Assembly (NCBI GenBank): GCA_030704615.1
Contig: CM060733.1
Coordinates: 558,001-622,000 of the forward strand
Reading direction: 5' to 3'
Length of the DNA: 64,000 bases
Source: Takakia lepidozioides
Taxonomy: Eukaryota > Streptophyta > Takakiopsida > Takakiales > Takakiaceae
Shown: piece after piece, positions 47,713-60,074 of the stretch
How the letters are laid out: the number at the start of each line of letters is the position of its first letter
Numbering within the stretch: position 1 is the first letter of the stretch
Program-made: the position numbers and the translations under genes
Notes under the pieces: model-generated
Seen by the model: only the letters and a program-made list of their open reading frames with translations
Told to the model about the DNA's origin: nothing
The model's database searches: none

Positions 47713-50144
47713 ATGGCGAGTGTGAGGGTGGTGGGAGTGGTGGGAGCGGGACAGATGGGGTCGGGCATAGCTCAAGTGGCAGCAGCAGCAAACATCGAAG
47801 TGATCATGTTGGATGTGGACCAGGCTGCACTGGGTCGTGGCATTGGCGCCATTACTTCTTCTTTGCAACGCTTTGTGAAGAAAGGCTCTGTTTCCAAGGT
47901 TCCTTCAACTGAACGCCTTACGCCTCATTTCAACTTCTTGTCTTTTTGGGCAAGCTTACTCAATTCGCTCAATCATTGATGGAATTGTAATTTAGTGATG
48001 ATTGGAATCTCCCAGAGAATCACATGTTCACGTTTCCATGTCTGTTCAATTCCGTATCATTTTCAGCCCTCTTTAGTGTGCATTTCAAAGACACCGGCAT
48101 CGAGGGTGTTGGGTAAATAACAAACTGAATTGTCGATCGCACTACCATTATTATAAATGAATGACGGGCAATTGAGAGCAGTGAGCAATTTCAATCATAG
48201 AATTGTTGTCAGTACGTTTAGTGGTTGGAGAGAGAACAACTGATTGAGAAAGAGGATAATATCATTGAAGGGTGAATACTTGGGTACATATGCACCAGGA
48301 CTTCGTTGTCAAAGTATTGTCTATACTTGTGAAGAATGAATACAGCAGAATCATGGAGTAAGTTTATAACGACTTCGGTAACGGTCACAAGAAAGACTCA
48401 ACATGGACTGAAATGTGTTGCGAAAGAGTAGTCCATCAGGACAAACAGAGAAGTCCCAGGATTTGCCAAATTGCTTCCAAAGTAAAATATCATTTGGAGA
48501 AACACTTGGGTTCCTCTGACTTCACTTACAAACCAAGGAGTTATTGCATTCAACCGACCATGGATAAGAGCAGAGAGGAAGCTAGATTGTACCACTCCAA
48601 GTATGGTGCAAGTTCAGAGTTTTTAGTTCACATACAACCCACCTCCTGCCTGCCCCACAATTGTGCAGTGTTGGGGAGACACAGCTGGTAAGGAGTGGGA
48701 TTATACACCAGGTGGGCTGCTCATGCGTGAACCAATGAAAGCGTTTTCAGCTGTTCATGGAGATTTTAACATGAGAGGACGGTGCATCAGCGGCCACCGT
48801 ACAGACGGTCATCTCTATAGCAAATAGTATTCCAGGAAGAAATTTACCCAAACCCAGTCCTCTCTATCTCATAGTTCTAGTAACTTCTATTGGACTGCTT
48901 TATTAAACCTGGTTTGTTAATACAGGAGGAGGCAGATGCTACAGTGGCTCGGGTTAAGACAACAACTTCACTGCAAGACATGAGTGGTGCTGATGTGGTG
49001 ATTGAGGCTGTGGCTGAGAATGAGGCCCTCAAAACTCATATTTTTGGGGAGCTTGACAAACTTCTAAAACCCTCAGCCATTTTGGCATCCAACACTAGCT
49101 CCATATCCATCACCCGGCTGGCAGCCTCCACACAGCGCCCTAAGCAGGTGTTAAGGTTATGCCTTGTTCAATTCTAGATTTCTCTCAGTTGATAGACTGT
49201 AGCTCTCTTTGCCTTTAAAACAGATGCTGTAGCCTGGAAGCATGTACACAACCTTCCAGGTTAGGTGGACAGTCTCACTGCCATAGCTCTGCTGCAGCCA
49301 ACCCTATCACATGTGCAAGATTAAGCTCACAAGAGTGGCACATGGCAGTGCAGGTGATAGGCATGCATTTTATGAATCCACCGCCCATCATGGAGCTGGT
49401 GGAGGTTGTGCGGGGGATTGCCACTGATGATGATGTTTTTGACACCATCAAGGCCCTGGCTGAAAGGTGCCATGCTGTCCTGGATCCGTTGCATGTGGTG
49501 CTGATTAGATTATTGTAGTTCTACCTTGTTTAGAGATACTGGCATGGGCATTGTGCAGTGGTCACCGGGAGTGAGCCGAGAGTGTAAATGCAGCATTGTT
49601 GTATGTTGTAGGTGCAGTCCCATTTTGAGTTTGTCACTCTGCAGAGTGTCGCAAGAATGTGCATGCTTTTTTTCTCACACATTTTCTCTTGCATCAATGG
49701 TTCTACCTAAAGGATTTTACTAGAGGTTTTATCAATACTTCTGAATGGCTTTATAGTATACTGTTTGATAGCTGCCTCATGGTTTCTTGATGTGGACCCA
49801 GGTGTGGAAAAATTGTGAGCTGTTCTCGGGACTACCCAGGGTTCATTGTCAACCGCATATTGATGCCAATGATCAACGAGGCCTTCTTTGCCCTGCTGGA
49901 GGGGGTAGGCTCCCCACATGATATCGACACAGGTATGAAACTCGGAACCAATCAGCCCATGGGGCCTCTTGCGCTTGCAGACTTCATCGGTCTAGATACA
50001 TGCCTATCAATCATGCGTGTTCTCAATCAGGGGCTTGGAGATTCCAAGTACCGACCATGCCCACTGCTAGTTCAGTATGTGGATGCAGGGTGGCTGGGAC
50101 GCAAAAGTGGGCGGGGCGTATATAAGTACAATTCCTCCCTATAA
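47713..50144 (+). CDS. 3-hydroxybutyryl-CoA / 3-hydroxyacyl-CoA dehydrogenase
   Basis: Four exons with consistent phases: 47,713-47,898, 48,926-49,147, 49,354-49,466 and 49,802-50,144, giving ~287 residues, the normal length of the single-function enzyme. Exon 1 has the NAD-binding [11 protein letters not shown] and Asp at the end of the second strand (VIMLDVD). Exon 2 has [13 protein letters not shown] (catalytic-domain Glu region) and NTSSISIT. Exon 3 has the family signature [17 protein letters not shown] with the catalytic His. Exon 4 carries [19 protein letters not shown] and GLDTCL, then [12 protein letters not shown]. It interconverts 3-hydroxyacyl-CoA and 3-oxoacyl-CoA with NAD(P). 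The C terminus is SSL, a weak variant of a peroxisomal SKL signal. The start is the first ATG in frame; an upstream GTG is ignored. Confidence 0.9.
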
Positions 50145-51119
50145 TCTCATTAATCGTAGGGAGGCTCCTCCAGTATAAGTTGGTCTCTCACTTGATCTGG
50201 TGCTGGATGGTCAGAAGGAACCACAACCCACATGTCCCTTGAAATAAACCCTTGGGCTCTACTGTGAATAGAGCAATATGCAGGACTTTCAGCAAGAACT
50301 GGAAGTTTTGTGACTCCATCTTAAATCTGATTATGGGCCTGTAACTTCTCATCCCTTGCTTACTGGTATACAAGGTTCTTTTGTGTCCTCTGATCCCATC
50401 CATGGCACACTAGTGCATTTGGTGTTACACCATAAACTCTATGTTGAACTTCCTTTGACAATTTCCTTTTTTCCGAGAGAGAAGAATTTTGAGGTGTAGA
50501 TCCCTATTTCCACATGTGAAATTGTACCCAACCATTTTCTTCTTATTTTCCCACATTGTTTCACAAAGCTGTTCTCCTTAACTACCTTTCAATGTATATA
50601 TTCATCCTTCAACCTCTACAGAAGGGCAGTCTTGGAGTATAAAATAACAATCCCTAGTAAACAACCCCACCCATGGAAGTCTGCAGATAGTTCATTATTT
50701 GGTCACTGCCATGCTTCATTCTATCTGATTATCATTTGAAGAAAAAGGCAACATCACCCTCCTCAGAATCGATATCCCTCCTGAAAATGATGTAGCTGGA
50801 CATTAAATCCCTTCCTTTACTTTCTGAGTTACAACTTTAATCCCGGAACATCATCAGATCCAGTCTCTTCACTCTGGAACCAGAATAGTAGTATCTACAG
50901 AATAGTAGTATCTATCTATGAGCTCCAGCCCAATTCAGTGCAGGGCTGTAACCATAACGCACCAAATTGGAAGTCTAGTAAGTCATCTCTCTCAGCAGAT
51001 CCCAGGCCAGATTTGGCCACCATAGCAAACAGTGCCATGGACAAACTGTTCCTCTCTTTTCATATCCCTTCCGGTCTTGGAAGCTGATGCCACAGTAACT
51101 CTGACTCACGTCCCATGAA
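50145..51119. other. Convergent 3' ends of two genes
   Basis: Holds the 3' untranslated regions of the dehydrogenase (plus) and SAM carrier (minus). Nothing else recognised. Confidence 0.5.
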
Positions 51120-54100
51120 TCAAGCAAATTTTGTATCTCTCAGGTCATCTCTGCGCAAGGATTGATCTGCAAGAAGCTGCTTAGTTCTCTCTAGCACAGC
51201 AAAGAAGATGGAGCCTCCAATGCCAATCCATATAACTCTGGGACCAAGACCCTGCACACACCAACAGCCGGTTGATTTTCAAATCATTGGAAACTTGCTT
51301 TTTTGGGCCATGCACGTCTGAAATGAATTCCCTCCATTCCTGTCCATTCCTAAAGAGACTTCTACTTCTTTTTCTCTGATTTTCCCTTTTTCGTTTAAGA
51401 TGGAAGGGGCCTGATTAGAACACCTTGACGTTACATAAAACACATGAAAAGCAATCAAGGCCGAAAGCCAGAGACACAACAAAAAAGGCCAAAAGCCCAC
51501 AGAAAAGCCGGAGCTTCAAGAACTACCCTGAATCTCAAAGATGTGCACGAGGCACCATTCAGCTTCTGAAGGACCGGAAAGTGCTTCAGCCCGCATCAGG
51601 AAGAACTCTCCACACAACATTTGGGGTTTTATAATGCAATCTTATGAGTTTGTGTTTTACATGGTCCACAGGCCTTCGAAGGGCATAACAAATTTCTTCT
51701 CTCTCCCCTCTCCCCAACCTTCACAGGAACTTCAATGTGTACATCCTCTCTCTCACTTCAGGCACTTTGGTCTGCTTTGAGGTGTGTTTGGAATCCCAAT
51801 TGGAACTCTTATCCCCTAGACCTTCCAGCTTTCATCATATCATTCTCACTCCTTTTTTCTTATTGCAAGGCAAAGGGTGTCATATAGACTGTGAACTTCT
51901 TCTGCTGACCAGGATAGATATAGAGCCTGAATCTTTTTAACCAAGTACCTACATGAAGGAAATGGAGGACAGCAAAAACACACCCACCTTAAACAATGCA
52001 CTTGCACCCTCTTCTTTGATTATCTTTGACACGCAGTCACCAATGCCCCTATATTGTCCTTTTGTTCCCTGCATCATGGAATCACGCTTACAACATTTTC
52101 TGTCCAGAAAACATGCTATGGGCAGTGTAGAAACAAACAGAGACACCCATAAATAAAGACTGTACCATAGTTGACACCATTAATAAAAAAGATATGAATG
52201 GAGGTATGCCTGGATCATGAGCCGGGTCTTGATTACATCAAGTGGTGTTGTTACTGCACCCGTGATGGCACCTGGAGGAATAGCATGTTATTTGTCACAA
52301 GAGAAGGTATTCATTCCACCATAGCCTTGGGGAAAAGAAACAGTAAGAAAGTGAGGCGGAATAAAGAGATGAGGAGTTACTCGCATTTTGACTGGGAGAG
52401 CAACCACAAAAGTGACAATTCACCCCATGCTCGATGCCAGCCCATCATCTACATTCAATCCCCTGTACAAGTTGTTGCCACTTTTGTGCGCCAGTGATTT
52501 GGCAATTTCAGGGTACACCATAGCCAACACATGCAGAGAGCAGACAATGGATGAAGTGTCCCTCCTATCTATGTTACGGATTGGTGAAAATATATACCGG
52601 AGATTGCACCAATAAGGGCGGTCTCTGGATCCAAGAGGTCCCTTTTCACCTGCAGCAGCATTCAATAGATAGTTTCAATTTGATGACATCATCTAGGGTC
52701 AACTCTGTCTCATGGTTCAAGTACCGCATGCATTCTGAGCTGCCAAAAACAGCATTGACAAAAACCACTTAAAGCTAACCTAATTGTTCAAAAGCCATAT
52801 TACTTCCTCTCTCCCCCTCACTACCCCTGCCCTCTGTATGGCTCAAGTGTTTATGAGATGGATGGAACTGGGGCCCAGCACGCCCCTATAATATACCCAG
52901 CCCTGCTCAAGCTCAGGGGCCCTCTCTCTTGCTTGATCGGTTTCATTTTGTCTGTATTTCATTGTGAGGAGTGTGATAACTGGGTAGACCTTCAACCATA
53001 AATATCTATTTAATACAGTCAATTTTCTATGGTTCCGTGTGTGAGGGTGTGTCTCAGTTCTCAGTACCGATTTTCTATACCCAATCTTGAGCTGCTCATA
53101 AATGCAGAACTGAATTGCATCAAATGGTAGATCCCGCAACAGAAATGATCCAAATCCCTGCACAGTTTTGTAGTACATGTCAACGTTTGAAATCGGATGG
53201 ACAATGATTCAGAGATATCAGACGCACATCAACATATAATTTCTCTAAAAAAGACACCTTTTCAAGGGACTTCCATGCCCATGTATTTGAAAGACTGATT
53301 TCAGCCAGGTTACTCCAATCACCAAGGGGCTGAGAATATCTTCATTAGAAGATGGATATTTTCTCCTCACAGCCATGACCCCCAGTTTGAGCACAACCAC
53401 AAGAAGGGCAGCAAGGGAGGAAAGACGTGAAGGAATTTACGAAGGGAATTACTTGGCTGAAAGGGAAAAGACAGACAAAGCGATATCTAAAAGTGTGACG
53501 CTTTGGACATTCATCACACTACCATAGGAGAGAGCTCATACTGCGTAGAGACCCCGAAAGCCTTCCTTGGCCACAATTCCTCGCACTGCTACAGGGGCTG
53601 AGGCAAACTGCCCTGTTTGCATCCTTTGCTTCACTACCTGCAGCCATGATACAGTTTAGCAGAGCGTCTCTCTCCCCCCCTCCTCTTGGTGTGCCAGAAG
53701 CCTACAAACAAGTGAAGTCCAAAGAGTGCAAGCTCTCTCTCTCACAGAGCTACTTCAACCACCTCTCAGGCTTGAGGGAAAAAAAATCTGGAAGGGCAAA
53801 ACGTGGTGCACCTCAGTGGGCACCCGAACCAGCGATGCTACTGCACCTCCTGCAGCTCCCGCTGTCTGCCACAACCCACTTCTTCCATCACTTTATCTGA
53901 CTTCACATATCTCCCTTTGTGAGGATCAATCAATGAGAGGAAGAGCTACTCTAGCATGCACCTAAAAGCAAGTGCAAACTCCAACTGTGCACGATTGAAG
54001 CTATGCCATCTGGATTCTCACCAGATGTGCAACAGAGCTGAGGTGATCTGGGAACATCTCCAGCAGCTTGCGCTTTAAGGGTTCGTACACTCCCACAAAT

Positions 54101-56386
54101 ATAGCTGATGCCCTGTTTGCCCAACCATTCAAACTCATCACATCTTCATTAGGGGTGTATAATGCATGAGATGAACAGGTCAGTACTACTGGGCCACTGT
54201 AAAATGCGATAACTAATGAGGAGGTAAGAAACTGACAGGGGGAGAAAGATAGTCAATCAGCTTCACGAGTCAATGTCGTACCAGCTTCACTTGAAGGAGC
54301 AACGTGGAAAGTATGAGTTCAATTAGCCAGGAGGAGGAGCACAAAGGAGGGAGAGGGGTAGGGTGGGATGAGAAAGCGGGAGTGGGAAGTTACGAACGGC
54401 AAAACACCAGCAAGATTGCCGGAAAGACCTGAGTATAGACCCTTGAACACTATCCCCCCACCAGACCGCGCTGCCTGTCCAACAATTGAACCAACAACCG
54501 AACAAGAAAACTGTGAAACCTACTCACCAAATACGATCCATGAGTGTCGCTCAGATTTTTTTTCCCACAGGGTAGAGTGGGGGTTACAAAAAGGGACCTC
54601 TCTCTTCCCCTCATCCTCCAGCCCTTGTCCAACCATAAGATACCTCAGCTTCATGATAAAGAGCTCTTGAGAATTCTCAAATGCCAAATTAACCCTATTT
54701 GTGAATGTGCAACCTAATACTGGAGCAGCCTTCTGGCATGGTACTGATAGTGGCCCCCATTTTGCTCTCCTCTCCCCCACCTCCATGGTTTCTGTCCTCC
54801 ATCAAATCGGTCACAGGTCCTACAGTCATAAGGCTACAATGAGAAAAGTTTCCTCAGTACATCTTACCTCCTTTTGCCGTCCTTGCTGCCAACTGAAAGA
54901 GATCAGGAAAAGTATAAATCACTTAAAAGAAAGGAAGCCAACCTGAAGGCGGGTCTTTATGGTGTCAATAGGGTACAGGGCTGTCTCCACAACTACACCT
55001 GCCGTGGCTCCAGCCACTGCTCCATCTGTTCCCACCAACCCCATGTGACAACCAGAGAACAAGAATTATCGACTCAATTTGTTTTGATGAAACCCATGGA
55101 ACAACAAAGGTTACAAGTATAGTATATCTACAAAAATGACAGCATGTCACTGCTTTGCAACAACATCCCATACCAGAGAGTGTGATTTTCGATGAAAATC
55201 AGCCACACCAGCAAAAAGAGAGGGGGCCATACAAAAGTACATAAATGATGGCCTGCCTTTGTACTGCTTGAACTAGCCATGGTACGAAACTCTCATGAAA
55301 TCTATATTAAATTTAGTGATGCTAGAGGAACACAATCGGCCAGCATGCCACCATAGCCGGCCTTCAATAACCACACTAGGCTGGCGCATCCCAGTTGGAA
55401 ACTGAGGAAACAAGGAGAAAGAGACATGACTTGCCAAGTAGAAGCTTCAAAAAATTGGTATGCTTTGGTGTTTCTAAAGAGGAGGCTGCCACAAGTTGCA
55501 CAGAACACCTTCTGTTGGCTCCAATTCCACGTCCTCTTCTTTGTCTTCCCCTTCTGATAGTGTCTGCATCATACACATGAGTCAATTCAAAGATGCAACT
55601 TGAATTCTCCGCCTGCTTAAGAACGGACACCGCCGGTGGTGACCGATGTTTTAACGCTAAGTCCAAAGAATTCACCAACATAGACAGTGGCAGAATATTA
55701 ATGTCTGGTTCTAAGATAATCCCCGAATTCCTCCGACCAATCAAAACGACGGACTTGGGAAACTTCATAGAGGCCGCTCCTAGGACAGCGCCGCCAAGAG
55801 GCAAACATAAGAACAAGAACTACAGAATTGTCTCCCGGCGATTGGCATTCTACGATGAGGTCAACTTCCAGGATTCAAGAGATAACAAAAGCTAGGGAAC
55901 ACCCATAAGAAAAATATTCATGAGTCTCAACATTCAAGCAGGTGAGCTTTGTGCCGGTGACATCAGAGTAGAATCGTGCAGAAGGAGTATACCTGAGACC
56001 GCATACACAGCCCCATAAGATGCGCCCTGCATTTCGATGACAAAACAGCGGAAAACTCAGGACATAGCTCAAAGTTGGTGGGAATGGTGCTCTGCTGCTC
56101 TGACAGAGACAAGACAGTCTGGTGGAATGTGAACAAGTACCTGTGTAATTTCCAAACCACAATCAACCACAGAAATACAAATCGACAGAAGAGGAGGAGG
56201 GCGGAGGGGCAGGCAGAGAAACATTACACACGAGGAATGTTATACCTGGTCAAGCTGATGGAATGCTCGATCACCGGCTGCGTCAGTACTCGGCGAGAAG
56301 AGCGCGGGCTGCAAGAAGGGGATATAGGCGTCGTCAGCGTCGGGAGGGGGCGCGCAGCGCCACAGCCTCAGCAGCGAGACCGCCAT
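51120..56386 (-). CDS. SAMC: S-adenosylmethionine carrier, mitochondrial carrier family
   Basis: Twelve exons, all phases agreeing, total 330 residues: 56,386-56,246; 56,026-55,993; 55,025-54,943; 54,474-54,398; 54,112-54,022; 53,865-53,812; 53,637-53,542; 53,157-53,068; 52,649-52,598; 52,271-52,210; 52,068-51,988; 51,251-51,120. Three carrier signatures are present: ETALYPIDTIKTRLQ, RVPTEVVKQRMQ and TTPLDVIKTRLM. Plant SAM-carrier hallmarks include KGLYSGLSGN, SAIFVGVYEP, FLLRDLPFDAIQFCIYEQL and GPRVIWIGIGGSIFF. It exchanges SAM for S-adenosylhomocysteine across plastid or mitochondrial inner membranes. The first exon (47 residues) has no obvious counterpart and is the least certain. The intron after exon 10 starts with GC (CAG|GCATAC), a GC-AG intron; the one after exon 4 has a poor donor (GTTCGT). 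Confidence 0.9.
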
Positions 56387-57723
56387 CGCTCCCTCGCAAC
56401 AGTACCGCAATGCTGGATGAGAGAGACAAAAGGACCAACCGCCCAGTCTACCTCTTCCTTCAGCACTTCGCCTTTCCCACTCTTTTCATGGGAATCTGTA
56501 GACTGGGTGCGTGTTTTGTACCCTAATAGGGTATTACATAGCGGATAAGCTGACAGTCAGTTCTCCACCTCTTATCTCGTGCCAGCTCACATTATAAGGC
56601 ACTCATACTATCACATTTACAGTCTACCCTCTATATGTGTTACACCTCGGGAGTAGAGAAAATGTAACACATATAGATATTTAACATCATAAGGCCCCCG
56701 CCGCACCTGGCTGCTAGCGTAAAACACTTGCTAACGGCTTAGCAGGCCCGTTTTCCTAACAGCTGCTCCAACTAAAATAATCTCTACCGCACCGAAAAGT
56801 TACCGTAACAAAGGTTAGCGCGAAGTTTTAGTTTTAAAGCATTGTTCGCTGCCCGTGCCCGTTTTCCCTCGCCACGTTTGCTCGCCGTTTCCCTTGGCTC
56901 TCCTCCTTCCTGTACGCCATAGCCGAAGGTCGTGGGTCATTTTGAAATGAAGGATGCTTAGTCTCTCTTTGAAAGATGAAGGTGTTGTCGTTGCTCAGTC
57001 TCTTTGAAAGTTTGGTGGGGTGCAGCAGCCAGCAGGCCGCCAAGAAAGAACACTGGTGAGCTACGAGACCCTGCAACAGTACAGACAGTGCATCTGTGGA
57101 ACTGTCAAATCAACTATGGTTTGTCATGGTCAGCTTTTTTTATTACCTTCTTCAGAACGAATGTTCTTTTGAATATGTGAGATAAAAGAGGTTTAATTGA
57201 TGGAGGAAAGCCACAATAGAGAACTGGTATTGCATGGGCTGATGGAGTCAATGTGGAGGAGGATGTGCAAGTTTCCTACAAGTGGCTGAGCCGAAAGTTC
57301 TCGGTTTCATCAAATGCAGCAAAGAGATAGCATTTTATCCATAACTTATTGGATGTCATATAAAAATCAATGCGGTTCTCAGGCAATTGTCGCTCATCCT
57401 AAAGAGGTGAATGGCTGCTAATCTTGTAGCTGAATGTTGTTTTTGTAGATCGTTGTCCGAGGTTGATGGCTGTATGGGTGGGATAGGGTTCTACAGGAGT
57501 TTGCGAAACAGAATGATGGAGAAAAAATAGAGGTTGTGTATGCAGTGTCAGGGTGGACCAAGAGCGAGCCCCGTAATTATTCAGTTCAACTGGTTCCCAA
57601 GGCCAAGCTGCAAGGTGCTAAGATGGTCTTTGTCTCTGAAAGTCCCTTGATCATCCTAGTGTGGTTGGATCTGCTACCTTATGAATGTCTGTATGTAGGT
57701 GGAGACTTTGCAACCCACGTTCT
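56387..57723. other. Promoter side of the SAM carrier and intergenic DNA
   Basis: GC-richer sequence to 56,520 is probably the 5' region of the carrier. A palindromic pair ctctatatgtgttac / gtaacacatatagat lies at about 56,628-56,682. Nothing else recognised. Confidence 0.4.
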
Positions 57724-60057
57724 TTACTTTTGGTTGCACCACGGACTCCATCTCATTCTCATTCGGATTGCACCACGCCCCTTTACCTTCCCTTTCCCCT
57801 TGTCCTTTCTAGGCTTCACTAGCGTATTCTGTGCAATAGGCTCTTTCTCAACCAATACCCTCAAGTTTCTCTCGTGCAATTCCTTCTCCGTCAGAGGGGC
57901 CAAGGCCTTTGCATTCTCATTTTGATTTCGGGTCACAAGCTCAGACCAAGGGCATCCAGACCATGGGATATCCATATACCAGTAGCAGTCTCGAAGATGT
58001 GAGGTCCCGTAATCCTTCAAAATCCCTGCAGTGTACATTGTCTGAGCGTTGGATGGGTCACACCATAGGTCAATAAAGTGCGGGTGACGACTCAGGTTCT
58101 TGCCTGGAATGAGAACGTTCTTGATGTACCTACACAATCAAAACAGAGGAAATATTAGTAAGTAGGGAAAGCGTGAGAAAACGGTTTAAGGACCCCTTGA
58201 CTGTGTGCGCCAGCGCACTCAATTTTTGGTCTCTCCACCCAGGCCCTACTTAGAAGTCAGGGAAGGTGTGATTCAGTACATGATCGGATATTTGTATGTG
58301 GAATGAAAGGTTGGGAAACACAGAAGTGCCCACCCCTTTACTGAGTGCGTCAGTACACATAGTTTTGGGACTGTTTATTCAACAAGTCTGGGCTGCAACG
58401 ACATCGAAACTTCGTGAGACAGGAACAAAGGGCGGAAAAAGAGTGTCAAGATGAACCTGTATATAACCTTCTTCATGGCCTGTTCTGATCCATGCTGCTG
58501 CTTGAAGTCGTTAGTGCGCGAGATGCCTCCCTCTTTGGCGAACTCCCTGAAGAAGCAAGTGCCGAAGCAAGCTGCTTTCCACTGGCGGATATAGTCTTCT
58601 AGAGTATCTGTCGGTGGAGTCATAGTTATCTTGTAATCGTTCAGCTGCTTCTCCAGCACCAGCTGTGCCCGAGCCTCTATCTGCGCGAGATCAATTTTAC
58701 AATTCAGAGAACAATTTTTTAAGAACAGTAAGTGACTTTTCCCGGTGCAATGCAGTTTTGCAGTGGAAATGGAAAGGCGAGAGGAAAAAACATGTGCCCA
58801 GTATGTGGCTTTGTGCAGCCACATATCGAGAACATGGTCACCGAATTGCTTTATGACTCATGTTTCCTTGTTCTTCTCATTCTTCAGAAAGCAGTGGTTA
58901 TCTTTCACTGTCGGGTCGACGTTCCAAATCTCAAGCCATTTCACTTTCACCTCTGGCTCCACAACGGCAGTGGACATACGATGAAGCTTCTCCTGCATCA
59001 TTTCGGGCTTGGTGTTCATGTTCTAGTGGATCCTGACCTGATTCAAGAACTCTGGGCCAAAAGCAGGGTCGGCTATTCTGAGTTGTTTTACGAACACGCT
59101 CATGTAGTGCCTCTTCGCCACCTCCATCTCTTTGTTCATAGATTCTTCCACTCCTTTTGAGGATCGCTCCCCTGGGTCTTTTTTGGCATAGTACTCTACT
59201 TTCCCTTTCTCTCCAGCCTCCGCAATCTCGTGCTCAACATTCCAGTATACAACGTATTAGTCAACTGGTTTTTTAAAAGAACAAGTAGACAGAGCTAGGG
59301 AAAGAATACTTACAATGTACATGTAGTCACAGAAAGCCTCCCTGGTCAGCTTATCCCATGTGTTAGCAGATTTGGAGGTCTCGCACTTCTTGTAAGCCTC
59401 AGCACTGATAAGGTTTTTGAAGGTGACCAGTGGCATTTGGCCCACCTTCTGTATCATGAATAGAGTGTGGACCAAATTCGTTGTCACGTGTGCACTTTCC
59501 CCTGCAGTCCCACACAAACACTATGATTTCCTCTTTCACCAGGAAATACAAAACAGACAGAACAAATCGGAGAGTTCTGATGGCATGAAGGGTGAGCATT
59601 ATACTTACTTGTTGATGTCATGCATAGCCGTCAGAAGTGCTGTGACGTTTCCTTTCGGATCCAGCACCATGGACGCCACAAGGTAGTGCCAGTCCTCGCC
59701 TGTGCTATGATATTTGTTTATGACGTTCATCCAGGCCATGAAGCGGCGATTGCCATCCCAGATATGAAACATTTTCCCGGAGAACACCTGTGTAGACAGT
59801 CTCCTCGAAATCTGGGCTTCGAACTCCTCATTTACTTCTCGCCATATTGGATCCCAGCTTTTCACAATTGACTCGTCCACCAAGACCTCTTTTCCACTGG
59901 CATCGCACAAGGACACGTAAAACACGGGAGACCCCTCTATGTATCCGTGACTAAAATCTTGCTCCAACTTGGACACATCCCCAGTCAGGACAGGTCGAAC
60001 GATTGGCATTGATATTAGGCGGCAGAGAGGGATCATAATCTTGCCTCCAGGGACCTG
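57724..60057 (-). pseudogene. Multi-exon gene with ParB-like motif, decayed
   Basis: Exon-like blocks on the minus strand: ~60,057-59,609 (IVRPVLTGDVSKLEQDFSHG, then FHIWDGNRRFMAWM and a HDIN end with a gtaagt donor), ~59,507-59,310 (a transmembrane-free helical block ending CDYMYI), ~59,250-58,880, ~58,690-58,450 and 58,132-57,724 (ending in a Lys/Gly-rich tail GKGKVKGRG). The R-P ... L..D...G ... DGN.R..AW layout resembles ParB/sulfiredoxin-fold domains; this is inference from motif layout only. A TAG at ~59,016 interrupts the third block, and the frame between the first two does not join cleanly, so I call it decayed. I recognise the DGN.R..AWM..I pattern as a repeated family in charophyte DNA but know no function. 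Confidence 0.45.
58190..58370. repeat. Two degenerate copies of the satellite hairpin in an intron
   Basis: ctgtgtgcgccagcgcactca (58,200) and ctgagtgcgtcagtacacatag (58,341) resemble the palindrome of the 16.5-21.7 kb satellite (cagtgtgcgtcaacgcacactg) and stand ~140 bp apart, close to its monomer length. They lie between coding blocks of the ParB-like gene. Confidence 0.5.
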
Positions 60058-60074
60058 CATAGACTTGATCCGAG

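Noticed and set aside
54868-54892. Extra exon LAARTAKGG in the SAM carrier
   Set aside because: The exon at 54,474-54,398 supplies AARSGGG directly after the preceding RLQ in the right phase; the extra segment would break the phase.
55376-55816. 146-codon minus-strand open frame inside a carrier intron
   Set aside because: No family resemblance and it is not needed by exon phases; left out although a short unknown gene cannot be excluded.
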